Source of the DNA: Ignavibacteria bacterium | Lineage (GTDB): Bacteria; Bacteroidota; Ignavibacteria; UBA10030; SZUA-254 | Length of the DNA stretch: 64,000 nt | NCBI GenBank assembly: GCA_016178595.1 | Contig: JACOSY010000034.1 | Location: 62,001 to 126,000, forward strand | Reading direction: 5' to 3' | Shown here: in pieces, positions 18,904 through 28,312 of the stretch | How the letters are laid out: every line of letters starts with the position of its first letter | How positions within the stretch are numbered: the first letter of the stretch is position 1 | Position numbers and translations under genes: made by a program | Notes under the pieces: generated by a model | The model's input: the letters and a program-made list of their open reading frames with translations, nothing else | Database searches by the model: none | Told to the model about the DNA's origin: nothing

Positions 18904-21804
18904 TTGGCTGCCTTGCGTACTGCGAGCGGAAAAGATGCCAGCTCCGTCTCTCTCATTCCAGGATTTTTCTCCACCACCGATCTTCACAGAAATACAGGAA
19001 CATTGGATAGTCTTGCAACGCCCATAGCGAACATCTTGGATGATATCGACAATGAAGCTCGCGATCTCAACAAACCCGATATCGGTGCGGATGAACGATA
19101 TCCTATCACTGCTGTGCCTGCAATCTCGATCAATGACGTGAGCGTGACTGAGGGCAACAGCGGCACGACGAACGCTGTGTTTACCGTACTGCTATCACAA
19201 CGAACGACCCAGACCGTGACGGTGAATTTCTCGACTGCTAACGGCACGGCAACCACAGCCGATAATGACTATTCTTCAACCTCGGGCATGGTTACATTCA
19301 ACCCGCTGGATACGGTTGAGCAAATAAGCATTTCAGTCAACGGTGACACAAAGGATGAGCCAAACGAAACGTTTATAGTGAATTTGACTAATCCCTCGAA
19401 CGCAACCATAGCTGATGGACAAGGTATCGGCACGATTCTGAATGACGACAGTCAGCCGACTATCTCAATCAATGACATAAGTGTTAACGAAGGTAATGCA
19501 GGAACGACCAACGCGATCTTTACCGTAACGCTCTCTCAGGTGAGCGCACAAACGGTGACGGTGAATTTCGCAACAGTGAATGGAACCGCAACGGTTGCAA
19601 ATAATGATTATGTTGCTAAGTCCGGAACTTTGACGTTCCTTCCTGGAACAACCGTGCAATTTGATACCATCCTTGTGAACGGAGACGCAACAAATGAGCC
19701 TGATGAAACATTCTTTGTCAATCTCTCAGGTGCAACAAATGCAACCATTGCAGACGGTCAGGGACTCTGCACAATTCACAATGATGACGGCGTTCCAAAC
19801 ATCACGATCAATGACGTGAGTGCTACCGAAGGAAATAGCGGTACTACACCCGCCGTGTTCGTTGTTAGTCTTTCGACATCGAGCAGCCAGATCGTTACGG
19901 TGAATTTTGCCACGGCAGCCGGTACAGCAACCGCCGGTATTGACTACGTGAACAGTTCAGGGACGATCACATTCAATCCGGGTGAAACACTCAAACGTGA
20001 TACCGTACTGGTCGTGGGTGATCTCCTCAATGAAGCTGATGAAACATTCTTCGTCAATCTGTCCAACCCAATCAATGCGGTCATAGGAGATGCGCAAGGA
20101 GTGGGAGTGATAATCAACGATGATCCACTCCCAAGTTTGAGCATCAACGACGTCAGCGTTATCGAAGGGAACAGCGGTACGACAACGGCACAATTCACTG
20201 TCAAGCTCACACCGGCAAGCGGCAGAACCGTGACAGTAAAGTATGCAACTGCTAACGTCACGGCTGTAGCACCGTCGGACTATGTAGCAACCTCCGGCAT
20301 ATTGACCTTCATCGCAGGTGATACTGCAAAGCAAATCAGCGTGATCGTTAATGGGGATCTATCGAATGAAGCCGACGAAACATACTGGGTGAATCTAACG
20401 GATCCGATCTTCGACATCATTCTTGATGACCAAGGAACCTGCACGATCATCAATGATGATCAGCCCGGAGCAAATCTTGCACTCACAAAAACAGATTTGC
20501 CTGATCCTGTCTATATTAATGCAGCGCTGGTATACACAATCAATGTCACCAATGCGGGTCCCGATCCAGCCTCGAACGTTGTTGTTCGTGATACGCTGCC
20601 TCCGGGGGTGTCTTATCAAAGCTCGTCCGGTACAGGATGGACGATTATCAACGCAAGCGGTATCGTAACCTCTACACGGTCAAGCTTGGCTGTAGGCCCA
20701 GCACCGGCGATAACAATTACCGTTACGTCACCATCAACCGCAGGAACAATCAGCAATCCAGCAGTTGTATCTTCGTCAACGCTCGACAATGATCTCTCAA
20801 ACAATAGAGACGTTGAACAAACGACAGTTGTCGCGGGAATCGATCTGTCGATCATAAAATTAGATTCACCCGATCCTGTGACTGCCGGTGGTGCACTCAC
20901 GTATACTATCAACGTCATGAACTCCGGGCCAGGCGACGCATCGTCTGTTGTTGTTCGAGACGTCATGTCACCGGGGGTAACATGCGTAAGCGCAAGCGGC
21001 AACGGTTGGGCGTGTTCGCCGGTGGGTGGCATCGTCACGTGCACAAGACCTCTTCTCTCTGCAGGTACTGCCCCATCGATTACGATCATTGGTACTGCGC
21101 CCCCGAACGCCGGTATCATTTCCAACACCGCGACTGTTTCTGGCGCGGTGACCGATCCTGTTGCAAGCAACAACAGTACAACGATCACGACGACTGTTAA
21201 TCCAGTTTCGACAATAACACAAGCGATTCAAAATTTGATTCGACAAGTCGAATGTCTGGTAAGCTCAGGCATCCTGAACGCAGGCAACGGGAATGCGTTG
21301 ATCGCCAAGCTCCATGCTGCACTTCAGTCGGTCGATCGCGGCAATAGTATGTCAGCAGCGAATCAACTACAAGCCTTTATCAACGAAGTGAATGCGCTCA
21401 TGCAATCTGGAAGGCTTTCGGCATCTGATGGTCAGCCTCTCATTGCCGGAGCAACGGTCGCGATTAATCTACTGCCTGCCATTGAGCCCGGCAATCTCGA
21501 TGGGCGCTCAGCAATTACTGTGCTCGACGCCTCCACGCCCACCGAGTACGTGCTGAGTCAAAATTACCCCAACCCATTCAACCCGGCAACCGCGATTCAA
21601 TTTTCGATTGTCACTCCGGGGCGAGTCTCTCTTATCATCTACAACACGCTCGGAGAAGAAGTAGCACGATTGATCGATAGAGACGCACCGCCGGGCAAAT
21701 ATGAGATTCGTTGGGATGCGAGTCAGTTGCAGAGCGGCATCTATTTTTATAGACTGCTGACGCGCGACTTCGTTGAGACCAAAAAACTCATCATGATGAA
21801 ATAA
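18904..21804 (+). CDS. Calx-beta/DUF11/FIMAH/T9SS C-terminal segment of the interrupted surface protein
   Basis: 966 codons from the first usual start; the frame is open from 18760. After the end of beta-helix unit 2 come four Calx-beta domains (each beginning N-D-[VI]-S-[VA]-x-E-G-N-x-G-T-T, from about 19130), two DUF11 repeats (D-L-P-D-P-V ... N-V-V-V-R-D-T-L-P-P-G-V and its partner, about 20470-21200), a FIMAH-like helical pair (L-N-A-G-N-G-N-A-L-I-A-K-L), and a T9SS sorting domain (L-S-Q-N-Y-P-N-P-F-N-P ... G-I-Y-F-Y-R-L). An adhesin-like surface protein is likely. It is followed 12 bp later by the SBBP protein gene. Confidence 0.75.
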   Translation: MAALRTASGKDASSVSLIPGFFSTTDLHRNTGTLDSLATPIANILDDIDNEARDLNKPDIGADERYPITAVPAISINDVSVTEGNSGTTNAVFTVLLSQRTTQTVTVNFSTANGTATTADNDYSSTSGMVTFNPLDTVEQISISVNGDTKDEPNETFIVNLTNPSNATIADGQGIGTILNDDSQPTISINDISVNEGNAGTTNAIFTVTLSQVSAQTVTVNFATVNGTATVANNDYVAKSGTLTFLPGTTVQFDTILVNGDATNEPDETFFVNLSGATNATIADGQGLCTIHNDDGVPNITINDVSATEGNSGTTPAVFVVSLSTSSSQIVTVNFATAAGTATAGIDYVNSSGTITFNPGETLKRDTVLVVGDLLNEADETFFVNLSNPINAVIGDAQGVGVIINDDPLPSLSINDVSVIEGNSGTTTAQFTVKLTPASGRTVTVKYATANVTAVAPSDYVATSGILTFIAGDTAKQISVIVNGDLSNEADETYWVNLTDPIFDIILDDQGTCTIINDDQPGANLALTKTDLPDPVYINAALVYTINVTNAGPDPASNVVVRDTLPPGVSYQSSSGTGWTIINASGIVTSTRSSLAVGPAPAITITVTSPSTAGTISNPAVVSSSTLDNDLSNNRDVEQTTVVAGIDLSIIKLDSPDPVTAGGALTYTINVMNSGPGDASSVVVRDVMSPGVTCVSASGNGWACSPVGGIVTCTRPLLSAGTAPSITIIGTAPPNAGIISNTATVSGAVTDPVASNNSTTITTTVNPVSTITQAIQNLIRQVECLVSSGILNAGNGNALIAKLHAALQSVDRGNSMSAANQLQAFINEVNALMQSGRLSASDGQPLIAGATVAINLLPAIEPGNLDGRSAITVLDASTPTEYVLSQNYPNPFNPATAIQFSIVTPGRVSLIIYNTLGEEVARLIDRDAPPGKYEIRWDASQLQSGIYFYRLLTRDFVETKKLIMMK

Positions 21805-21816
21805 GGAGGACCAGTC

Positions 21817-24800
21817 ATGAACGCTCAACACTTTCGCAGCACCGGTTCACAACTCATCACTGGAGAAGATATGAAAAAGAGTTTTTCGATCTGCACGAGG
21901 ATCTGCATCCTGCTACTGAGCATTGCAATGACATCACTTGCGGGCGAGACACGCAGTCGAGCCCATGCATTGGAGATGTTTTCGAATAAAATTCCGAAAA
22001 AAATTCTCGACAAGGTTGCACAACGACCGACTGCGCATTCGAAGAGACAACGAACAGTCAGCGCAGCCGTAGAGAATAGTGTGGAATCGCAATTTGGCAC
22101 TCAAAGCCATGGCAATCCACAACCTCGCTTCGCCGAAGGCAGCCCGGATACAATCGTGCCGGCATGGAGCCAACAGTACACAGCCGGACTCGCGCCGGCC
22201 GAAGATGCAGCCACCGCATCGACCCTCGGTGCAGGAGGTTATATCTATGTTACGGGGTACAGTACCGATGCCAACACCGGTACCGATTACTTCACAGTAA
22301 AGTACGATTCAACAGGCGCGCGGCTTTGGACTGCGCGGTACGATAATCCACAACATGGAGACGACATCGCTCAAGCTATTGCGGTCGACGATAGTGGAAA
22401 CGTGTACGTCACCGGCAAGAGCAATGGGTTTGGAACGGCGTGGGATATTGTGACAGTGAAATACGACACTCTCGGCAGTCAACTTTGGACGGCACGTTAC
22501 AACGGTTCCGTCAATGGCGATGATGCAGGAATTGCAATCGCTATAGATGCATCACAGAATATCTACGTCGCAGGCAACAGTGCCAGCCAATCGTCCTACT
22601 CAGAGGGGGATTCATACAACGACGACATCGTCGTCATAAAATACAACTCCGCAGGCACTGAGCAGTGGAACGTTCGTAAGAACGGCGCAGGAAATGCCAC
22701 CGATCAAGTTGCAGCAATGGCCCTCGATGGAAGTGGAAACGTATTTATCGCAGGCTCCACGGAGAACCTGGGTTCATACAATTACTACGTCTTGAAGTAT
22801 ACTTCCGGCGGATCGCTCAGTGCATCGGATGTCTACGACGGTCCGGCCAGCGCCGATGATCGAGCGACAGATATCAAAGTCGATGCGAGCGGCAACGTGT
22901 ATGTTACCGGCTCAAGCGTCGGCAGCGGTACCTACGAGGATTACTTGACGATCAAATACAACGGCTCACTCGGCAGGACATGGACAGCACGATACAATGG
23001 CACAGGTGGCTTGGCTGATGGAGCGGTCGGTTTGGCACTCGATGCTTCTTCAAATGTCTACGTCACGGGCTGGAGTTATGGAACAGGAACTTCCGCCGAT
23101 ATCGCAACGGTAAAGTATTCTTCCGGTGGGATAGAACAATGGGTTGCGCGTTACGACGGCACGGGTAGCGACCTCGATATTGCAACGGCTATCACCGTTT
23201 CACAAAACAATGTGTATGTTACGGGCTGGAGTTACGGAGGAACAAGTGCAGATGATTTCGTGACGATCAAGTATAACTCCGCCGGCACCGAACAATGGGT
23301 TGCCCGACTCGATGGCAGCGGAAATGCCGGTGATTACCCGAGCAGCTTAAGCGTTGACGCAAGCGGAAATGCGTATGTCGTCGGCTTCAGCGATGGTGGA
23401 AGCACCGGTAATGACTTCGATGTTGTAAAGTACAACACGAGCGGCGCAAAGCAGTGGAATGATCGCTACAACGGTCCCGGCAATACGTTCGAGCGCGCTA
23501 CTGCTCTTGCGACCGACAACTCGGGCAACATCTATGTCGCGGGACAGAGCGATGGATTACTCACGGCCGCTGACTTTGTAACGATTAAATACGATGCAAG
23601 CGGCAACCAACTGTGGACCGCGCGCTACAACGGCGCCGGTAATACCTATGACTATGCCACCGCGATTGTAATCGACAATTCGGGCGACGTTTATGTTACG
23701 GGCTACAGCGATGCCGATTATCTCACCGTGAAGTATGATGCACTCGGAGCGCAGCAGTGGGCTGCCCGCTATAACGGGCCGGGAAACTCGACGGACTTTG
23801 CCACTGCAATTGCTGTTAATGGCAGCGGTGTGTACGTCACGGGTCGCAGCTATGGATCGGGCTCATCGTACGATTATGCAACGATCAAGTACAACGCAGC
23901 CACGGGAAATGCGCTGTGGATTGCGCGCTATGACGGACCGGGAAATGCCGATGATTACGCTTCGGCCATCGCCCTCGATAACTCGGGAAATATCTATGTC
24001 ACCGGTACCAGCGGCATCTACCCCGACAACGATTTTGCCACGGTCAAATATAATTCTGGCGGAACCGAGCAGTGGGTATCGCGATATAACGGTCCCGGCA
24101 ATTCCGATGATCAGAGTGTTGCCATTGGTGTGCAAACATCAGGCAAAGTGATCGTTGCCGGTTCAAGCTTCGGATCGGCCGGCTCTTATGATTTTGCAAC
24201 AATCGCTTACAACAGCTCCGATGGCGGCTTCGCCTGGCTCGATCGTTACGATGGTGCAGGAAATTCCGCCGATTTCGTCAGCGCTATGAAGATCGGCAGC
24301 GACGACAACATCGTTATCGTTGGCTCAAGCGGGACAAGCTCTGCGCTTAATTACGCTACAGTAAAGTTAGATGCATCGGGCAGCAGGAAGTGGTCTGCCG
24401 AGTATAACGGTTCGAGTAATGACGCCGATGCAGCAAATGCTGTTGCCATAAATAACGCCGGTGAAGTTTTCGTTACAGGTTATAGTTACCGTACGCGTGC
24501 GCTTTCCGATATCGTCACAGTGAAATACAGCCCCAATGGTATCCAACAATGGGCAACGCGCTACGACAGCCCGTCGAACAATTCCGATGTCGGCTCGGCG
24601 ATTATCATAGATGCATCCGATAATTTGATTGTTGCCGGACAGAGCTTCGGTGTCGGGTCAAGTTCGATAACTACGATCAAGTACACTACTTCGGCAAACA
24701 CGCTGGCGCTTGCCACGGGCTGGAACATGGTGTCGATCCCTCGTATCGTGTCCGACTTCAGGAAAACGGTGTTGTTCCCATCGGCGGCTTCCAGTGCGTT

Positions 24801-25488
24801 CGCTTACGCTCATTCGACGTATGAACTGAGAGACACCCTGCAGAATGGTGTCGGCTATTGGTTGAATTTCTCAACCGATCAGACCATCGCGATTGCAGGG
24901 CAGGAGAAAACGTTCGATACAGTTCAAGTTGCGTTGGGTTGGAACATGATCGGGACAATCACCGATGCCATCCCCATTGCATCGATTGCATCGATCCCTG
25001 GAGGCATCACCACGAGCAATTTCTTCGGCTACAACGGCTCGTATTACATCGCAGATACGCTGAAGCCCGGGAAGGGGTATTGGATTCAAACCTCATCAGC
25101 GGGAAAACTCGTTCTCTCATCATCCGCTGTTCCCCAGGCGAATAGAATCCGCATCGTGCCCGGCTCCGAGCTTCCGCCACCACCGCCAGATGGAGAAATG
25201 AGTTCCAATCATCCAATAATCTCAAGTGAATTTGCTTTACACCAGAACTATCCCAACCCATTCAACCCGGCGACAAATTTTGGATTTTCGATTTTGGACT
25301 TTGGAATGGTACGGCTGGCAGTGTACGATGTGCTCGGGAGAGAAGTCGCTGTCATTGTGAATGAAGAGCTGCCGGCGGGCAATTATACGCGGATGTGGGA
25401 TGCAAGCACATTCGCATCAGGTCTCTACATGTACCGGCTGCAGACGAAAAACTTCACACAGACGAAGGAGATGCTGCTCATCAAATAG
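21817..25488 (+). CDS. SBBP beta-propeller repeat surface protein with T9SS sorting domain
   Basis: 1223 residues. AAGGAGG at 21803-21809 overlaps the previous stop and points to ATG 21817, but the signal peptide proper starts at M19 (21871, K-K-S-F-S-I-C ...), which has its own GGAG; both starts are possible. Residues ~110-950 hold some fifteen SBBP repeats of about 52-55 residues (W-T-A-R-Y-N-G-P-G-N ... D-x-S-G-N-[VI]-Y-V-T-G-x-S ... T-I-K-Y), predicted to fold as beta-propellers. A W-N-M-V-S-I-P / W-N-M-I-G-T domain follows, then a T9SS sorting domain. Likely cotranscribed with the beta-helix gene. Ligand unknown. Confidence 0.85.
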   Translation: MNAQHFRSTGSQLITGEDMKKSFSICTRICILLLSIAMTSLAGETRSRAHALEMFSNKIPKKILDKVAQRPTAHSKRQRTVSAAVENSVESQFGTQSHGNPQPRFAEGSPDTIVPAWSQQYTAGLAPAEDAATASTLGAGGYIYVTGYSTDANTGTDYFTVKYDSTGARLWTARYDNPQHGDDIAQAIAVDDSGNVYVTGKSNGFGTAWDIVTVKYDTLGSQLWTARYNGSVNGDDAGIAIAIDASQNIYVAGNSASQSSYSEGDSYNDDIVVIKYNSAGTEQWNVRKNGAGNATDQVAAMALDGSGNVFIAGSTENLGSYNYYVLKYTSGGSLSASDVYDGPASADDRATDIKVDASGNVYVTGSSVGSGTYEDYLTIKYNGSLGRTWTARYNGTGGLADGAVGLALDASSNVYVTGWSYGTGTSADIATVKYSSGGIEQWVARYDGTGSDLDIATAITVSQNNVYVTGWSYGGTSADDFVTIKYNSAGTEQWVARLDGSGNAGDYPSSLSVDASGNAYVVGFSDGGSTGNDFDVVKYNTSGAKQWNDRYNGPGNTFERATALATDNSGNIYVAGQSDGLLTAADFVTIKYDASGNQLWTARYNGAGNTYDYATAIVIDNSGDVYVTGYSDADYLTVKYDALGAQQWAARYNGPGNSTDFATAIAVNGSGVYVTGRSYGSGSSYDYATIKYNAATGNALWIARYDGPGNADDYASAIALDNSGNIYVTGTSGIYPDNDFATVKYNSGGTEQWVSRYNGPGNSDDQSVAIGVQTSGKVIVAGSSFGSAGSYDFATIAYNSSDGGFAWLDRYDGAGNSADFVSAMKIGSDDNIVIVGSSGTSSALNYATVKLDASGSRKWSAEYNGSSNDADAANAVAINNAGEVFVTGYSYRTRALSDIVTVKYSPNGIQQWATRYDSPSNNSDVGSAIIIDASDNLIVAGQSFGVGSSSITTIKYTTSANTLALATGWNMVSIPRIVSDFRKTVLFPSAASSAFAYAHSTYELRDTLQNGVGYWLNFSTDQTIAIAGQEKTFDTVQVALGWNMIGTITDAIPIASIASIPGGITTSNFFGYNGSYYIADTLKPGKGYWIQTSSAGKLVLSSSAVPQANRIRIVPGSELPPPPPDGEMSSNHPIISSEFALHQNYPNPFNPATNFGFSILDFGMVRLAVYDVLGREVAVIVNEELPAGNYTRMWDASTFASGLYMYRLQTKNFTQTKEMLLIK

Positions 25489-25513
25489 CAGCGCATCTCG
25501 TTGCGAGCAACTG

Positions 25514-25546
25514 AACGCCGGCCGGATATTGTCTTCGGTCGGCGTT
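25514..25546 (+). terminator. Hairpin after the SBBP gene
   Basis: AACGCCGGCCG and CGGTCGGCGTT form an 11-bp stem with one mismatch, 25 bp after the stop codon. The following T-run is poor, so intrinsic termination is plausible but not certain. Confidence 0.5.
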
Positions 25547-25557
25547 CGTGTTTGTAG

Positions 25558-25627
25558 CTCGTTCCCAACGAGACGTTGGGAACGAGGAGAAGCACTCCAA
25601 CTCGCTCCCAGGCTCTGCTTGGGAGCG
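25558..25627. repeat. REP-like palindrome pair (GTTCCCAAC and CGCTCCCA types)
   Basis: Palindrome 25558-25586 (CTCGTTCCCAACG / CGTTGGGAACGAG arms) and palindrome 25603-25627 (CGCTCCCA / TGGGAGCG arms). The same ordered pair lies on both sides of the RAYT gene at 48.0-48.6 kb. Confidence 0.88.
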
Positions 25628-25748
25628 GAAACACTCACAACTACTTCTCCAGTTCTTCGACCTCTTTATCCCGACGATGATACCCCATCTCCTCGATCAT
25701 CTTTTTCGCGATGGCGAGATGTTCGCGCGCCTCTCATATGATGATGCC

Positions 25749-26765
25749 TCAGGAGAGACTCCTCCCCACCGCATTCGCCACTGCTTTCACCTCCATCACC
25801 AACTGTTGGAATACAGCCGGCGTGAGCGATTGATCGCCATCCGAGAATGCCTTCGCCGGATTGGGATGGACTTCCACAATCAATCCATCTGCACCGCAGG
25901 CAATGGCTGCGCGGCTCATCGGAAGAATGAGGTCGTGGCGTCCTGTGCCGTGACTCGGATCGACGATGATGGGAAGATGCGAGAGCTGCTTGACTGCTGG
26001 AACGATGTTCAGATCGAGCGTGTTGCGTGTGTATTCAACGAACGTTCGGATTCCCCTCTCGCAGAGAATCACCTGGTCGTTACCGCCGGAGAGAAGATAT
26101 TCTGCGCTCATGAGGAATTCATTGAGCGTGGCGGAGAAGTTGCGCTTGAGAAGGATCGGCTTCCTGATTTTTGACAGTGCACGGAGGAGCTTGGTGTTCT
26201 GCATGTTCCGTGCACCAACCTGTAACAAGTCGGCGTAGTCTGCAACAAGATCCACGTCCGGAGATTCCATCACCTCCGTCACGATTCCAAGTCCCGTCTT
26301 CTCTCGAGCCTTTGCCAGCAGTTTTAATCCATCTTCACCTAATCCCTGGAACGCGTACGGACTTGTTCGCGGCTTGTAGGCTCCTCCACGCAAAAGGAGT
26401 GCACCCGCGGCTTTCACTGCATCCGCTGTTATCATCAATTGTTCTTCCGTCTCGACGGAACACGGGCCTGCCATGACAACGACATTCTTCCCTCCCACCT
26501 TCACACCGGCAACGTCAATGATGGAGTCAGTCTGTTTGAAGTCCCGGCTGGCAAGCTTATAGGGTTTGAGGATGGGAATGACGTTCTCGACGTGCGGCAA
26601 GAGCGAAAGCTGATCCTTCTGGATGAGCCGTTCGTCGCCGATGACGCCGATGATCGTCCGCTCGACGCCTTGCGAGAGGTGAGGCGTGAGTCCGAGTTCC
26701 TTGATTCGACTGACAACGTGTTGAATATCTTCTTCACGTGCGTGGGCTTCCATGACAATGATCAT
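25749..26765 (-). CDS. aroF: 3-deoxy-7-phosphoheptulonate synthase (DAHP synthase), copy 1
   Basis: 338 residues. The N-terminal ~70 residues (M-I-I-V-M ... G-V-E-R-T-I-I-G-V-I-G-D) are the ferredoxin-like regulatory domain of type I-beta enzymes such as that of Thermotoga. The barrel has A-G-P-C-S-V-E-T, G-G-A-Y-K-P-R-T-S-P, V-G-A-R-N-M-Q-N, K-R and D-P-S-H-G-T-G-R. It condenses PEP and erythrose 4-phosphate, the first step of aromatic synthesis. The neighbouring 27024-28040 gene is a close paralogue; residues ~125-305 are nearly identical, while the N-terminal regulatory part and C-terminus differ more. This copy has a MITE-like element upstream and no attenuator of its own. Confidence 0.95.
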   Translation of the reverse strand: MIIVMEAHAREEDIQHVVSRIKELGLTPHLSQGVERTIIGVIGDERLIQKDQLSLLPHVENVIPILKPYKLASRDFKQTDSIIDVAGVKVGGKNVVVMAGPCSVETEEQLMITADAVKAAGALLLRGGAYKPRTSPYAFQGLGEDGLKLLAKAREKTGLGIVTEVMESPDVDLVADYADLLQVGARNMQNTKLLRALSKIRKPILLKRNFSATLNEFLMSAEYLLSGGNDQVILCERGIRTFVEYTRNTLDLNIVPAVKQLSHLPIIVDPSHGTGRHDLILPMSRAAIACGADGLIVEVHPNPAKAFSDGDQSLTPAVFQQLVMEVKAVANAVGRSLS

Positions 26766-26823
26766 TTGTTTTCTTCCTTCCTGGTAAGAATGGCAGATGC
26801 TGTGTGGATGTTTTTTCTATTAG

Positions 26824-27023
26824 CGGGATGTTAAAAAATCAATTTATAGCCACGAGCTTTAGCTCGTAGAAGAAGATCGGGCTAAGACTCGGATGGGTTT
26901 CAACCCATTTCTTTGAAAGCCATCCGTATGCGAGGGCTAAAGCCCGTTACAACTCTTTGCTCTCGTTTTCCACGACCTGAAGGTCGTGGCAATATCAGAC
27001 AAACAGAGTTTTTCAACATCCTG
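26824..27023. mobile_element. MITE-like element between the two aroF genes
   Basis: A 200-bp non-coding element with imperfect terminal inverted repeats: CGGGATGTTAAAAAAT at the left and, reversed, CAGGATGTTGAAAAAC at the right. TTAG flanks both ends (26820-26823 and 27024-27027), consistent with a 4-bp target duplication. Inside are four short palindromes with arms CGAGCTTTAGCTCG, GGGTTTCAACCC, GGGCTAAAGCCC and CACGACCT/AGGTCGTG. It ends exactly at the stop codon of the upstream aroF. Confidence 0.65.
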
Positions 27024-28040
27024 TTAGCTGATATTTCGTCCCATTGCTGTGGCAATGCATTTCACTTCCGACATTAATTCTCGAAATGCACTGAACGTAA
27101 GCGATTGCTCTCCATCCGAGTACGCCTCTGACGGATTGGGATGCACCTCGACGATCAATCCGTCCGCGCCGGCAGCGATTGCAGCACGGCTCATCGGCAC
27201 AATGAGATCGTGTCTGCCCGTGCCGTGACTCGGATCGACAATGATCGGCAAATGTGAAAGCTGTTTCACCGCGGGAACGATGTTGAGATCGAGGGTGTTG
27301 CGCGTGTATTCGACGAATGTTCGTATGCCGCGCTCACACAAAATCACCTGGTCGTTCCCGCCGGAGAGAATGTACTCGGCGCTCATCAAGAACTCGTTCA
27401 GTGTTGCAGAGAAATTTCGTTTCAACAATATCGGCTTTTTGATCTTGGAAAGAGCACGAAGAAGTTTGGTGTTCTGCATGTTCCGCGCACCGACCTGAAG
27501 AAGATCGGCGTGGTCGGCCACGAGATCCACTTCCGCCGCTTCCATTACTTCCGTCACGATGCCAAGCCCCGTCTTCTCCCGCGCCTTCGCAAGGAGTTTC
27601 AACCCGTCTTCGCCTAAACCCTGAAAAGCATACGGACTCGTTCGGGGTTTATACGCTCCACCCCTGAGGAGAGAAGCGCCTGCGGCTTTCACCGCTTCAG
27701 CCGTGCCGAGAACTTGCTCTTCCGTTTCGACCGAGCACGGTCCGGCAATAACAATCACACCCTTGCCGCCGACCGGCACTCCCGCAACATGCACGATCGT
27801 GTTCTCCTGTCGAAACTCGCGGCTCGCAAGTTTGTACGGCTTGAGAATAGGGATGACGTCTTCCACGTGAGGAAGAAGAGAGAGTTGTTCTTTCTGGATC
27901 AGTCGTTCATCGCCGATGACGCCGATGATCGTGCGCTCAACGCCGTAGACCGGGTGAGGATTCAATCCGAGCGCTTTCACCCGCTCGACAACATGCGCGA
28001 TATCGGATTCCGATGCGTGGGATTTCATGACAATGATCAT
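27024..28040 (-). CDS. aroF: 3-deoxy-7-phosphoheptulonate synthase (DAHP synthase), copy 2, attenuator-controlled
   Basis: 338 residues with the same layout as copy 1: N-terminal ferredoxin-like regulatory domain, then the catalytic barrel with A-G-P-C-S-V-E-T, R-G-G-A-Y-K-P-R-T-S and D-P-S-H-G-T-G-R-H. ATG 28040 is preceded by AAGGAG. Upstream lie a promoter (28313-28341), a leader peptide with seven consecutive Tyr/Phe codons and a terminator (28169-28200), which together make a transcription attenuator. Synthesis should therefore rise when charged tRNA-Tyr or tRNA-Phe is scarce. Whether copy 1 is read from the same transcript depends on the intervening element. Confidence 0.95.
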   Translation of the reverse strand: MIIVMKSHASESDIAHVVERVKALGLNPHPVYGVERTIIGVIGDERLIQKEQLSLLPHVEDVIPILKPYKLASREFRQENTIVHVAGVPVGGKGVIVIAGPCSVETEEQVLGTAEAVKAAGASLLRGGAYKPRTSPYAFQGLGEDGLKLLAKAREKTGLGIVTEVMEAAEVDLVADHADLLQVGARNMQNTKLLRALSKIKKPILLKRNFSATLNEFLMSAEYILSGGNDQVILCERGIRTFVEYTRNTLDLNIVPAVKQLSHLPIIVDPSHGTGRHDLIVPMSRAAIAAGADGLIVEVHPNPSEAYSDGEQSLTFSAFRELMSEVKCIATAMGRNIS

Positions 28041-28066
28041 ACGCTACTCCTTATAGTCTGCCTTCG

Positions 28067-28094
28067 GTAGGACAGGAGTCCTCTCCTGTCCTAC
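28067..28094. repeat. Short palindrome in the aroF copy 2 leader
   Basis: Perfect 12-bp arms GTAGGACAGGAG / CTCCTGTCCTAC with a 4-nt loop, between the attenuator terminator and the gene. It has no U-tract, so it is more like a REP hairpin than a terminator. Confidence 0.7.
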
Positions 28095-28168
28095 TAAGTG
28101 TCTAAAACGACAAGCGATGGACGCGTCAGGAGACCCGTCCTACCATCGATTCGCCGGGGGAAGAAAAC

Positions 28169-28200
28169 AAAAAACCCCGTCGATCACTCGGCGGGGTTCG
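28169..28200 (-). terminator. Attenuator terminator before aroF copy 2
   Basis: On the minus strand, GAACCCCG(C)CG ... CG(A)CGGGGTT forms a stem of about 11 pairs followed by six U (28169-28174). The 5' arm (GAACCCCGCC, 28190-28199) can alternatively pair with leader region 2 (GGCGCGUUC, 28237-28244), which would prevent termination. Confidence 0.87.
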
Positions 28201-28222
28201 TTCATTTCTTTATGGTCTTCGA

Positions 28223-28306
28223 TCAAGAATGCGATGAACGCGCCACAGCCGGGAGCCGGCCCTTAAAAAAGTAAAAGTAATAATATGGCGCGTTTCCTAA
28301 AATCAT
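28223..28306 (-). CDS. Tyr/Phe leader peptide of the aroF attenuator (27 codons)
   Basis: ATG at 28306, stop TGA at 28223-28225. The peptide begins M-I-L-G-N-A-P and then has Y-Y-Y-F-Y-F-F, seven aromatic codons in succession, before K-G-R. Region 1 of the RNA (AACGCGCCA, 28286-28294) directly precedes the aromatic codons and is perfectly complementary over 9 nt to region 2 (UGGCGCGUU, 28237-28245). A ribosome stalled at the Tyr/Phe codons would cover region 1, free region 2 to pair with the terminator's 5' arm and let transcription proceed. The ATG sits about 7 nt after the -10 box, so the mRNA may be leaderless. Confidence 0.88.
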   Translation of the reverse strand: MILGNAPYYYFYFFKGRLPAVARSSHS

Positions 28307-28312
28307 GGAGGT

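Noticed and set aside
22200-24700. Regular repeats that could suggest a CRISPR or tandem DNA array
   Set aside because: The periodicity of about 160 bp is that of SBBP protein repeats in an open frame, with codon-level variation.
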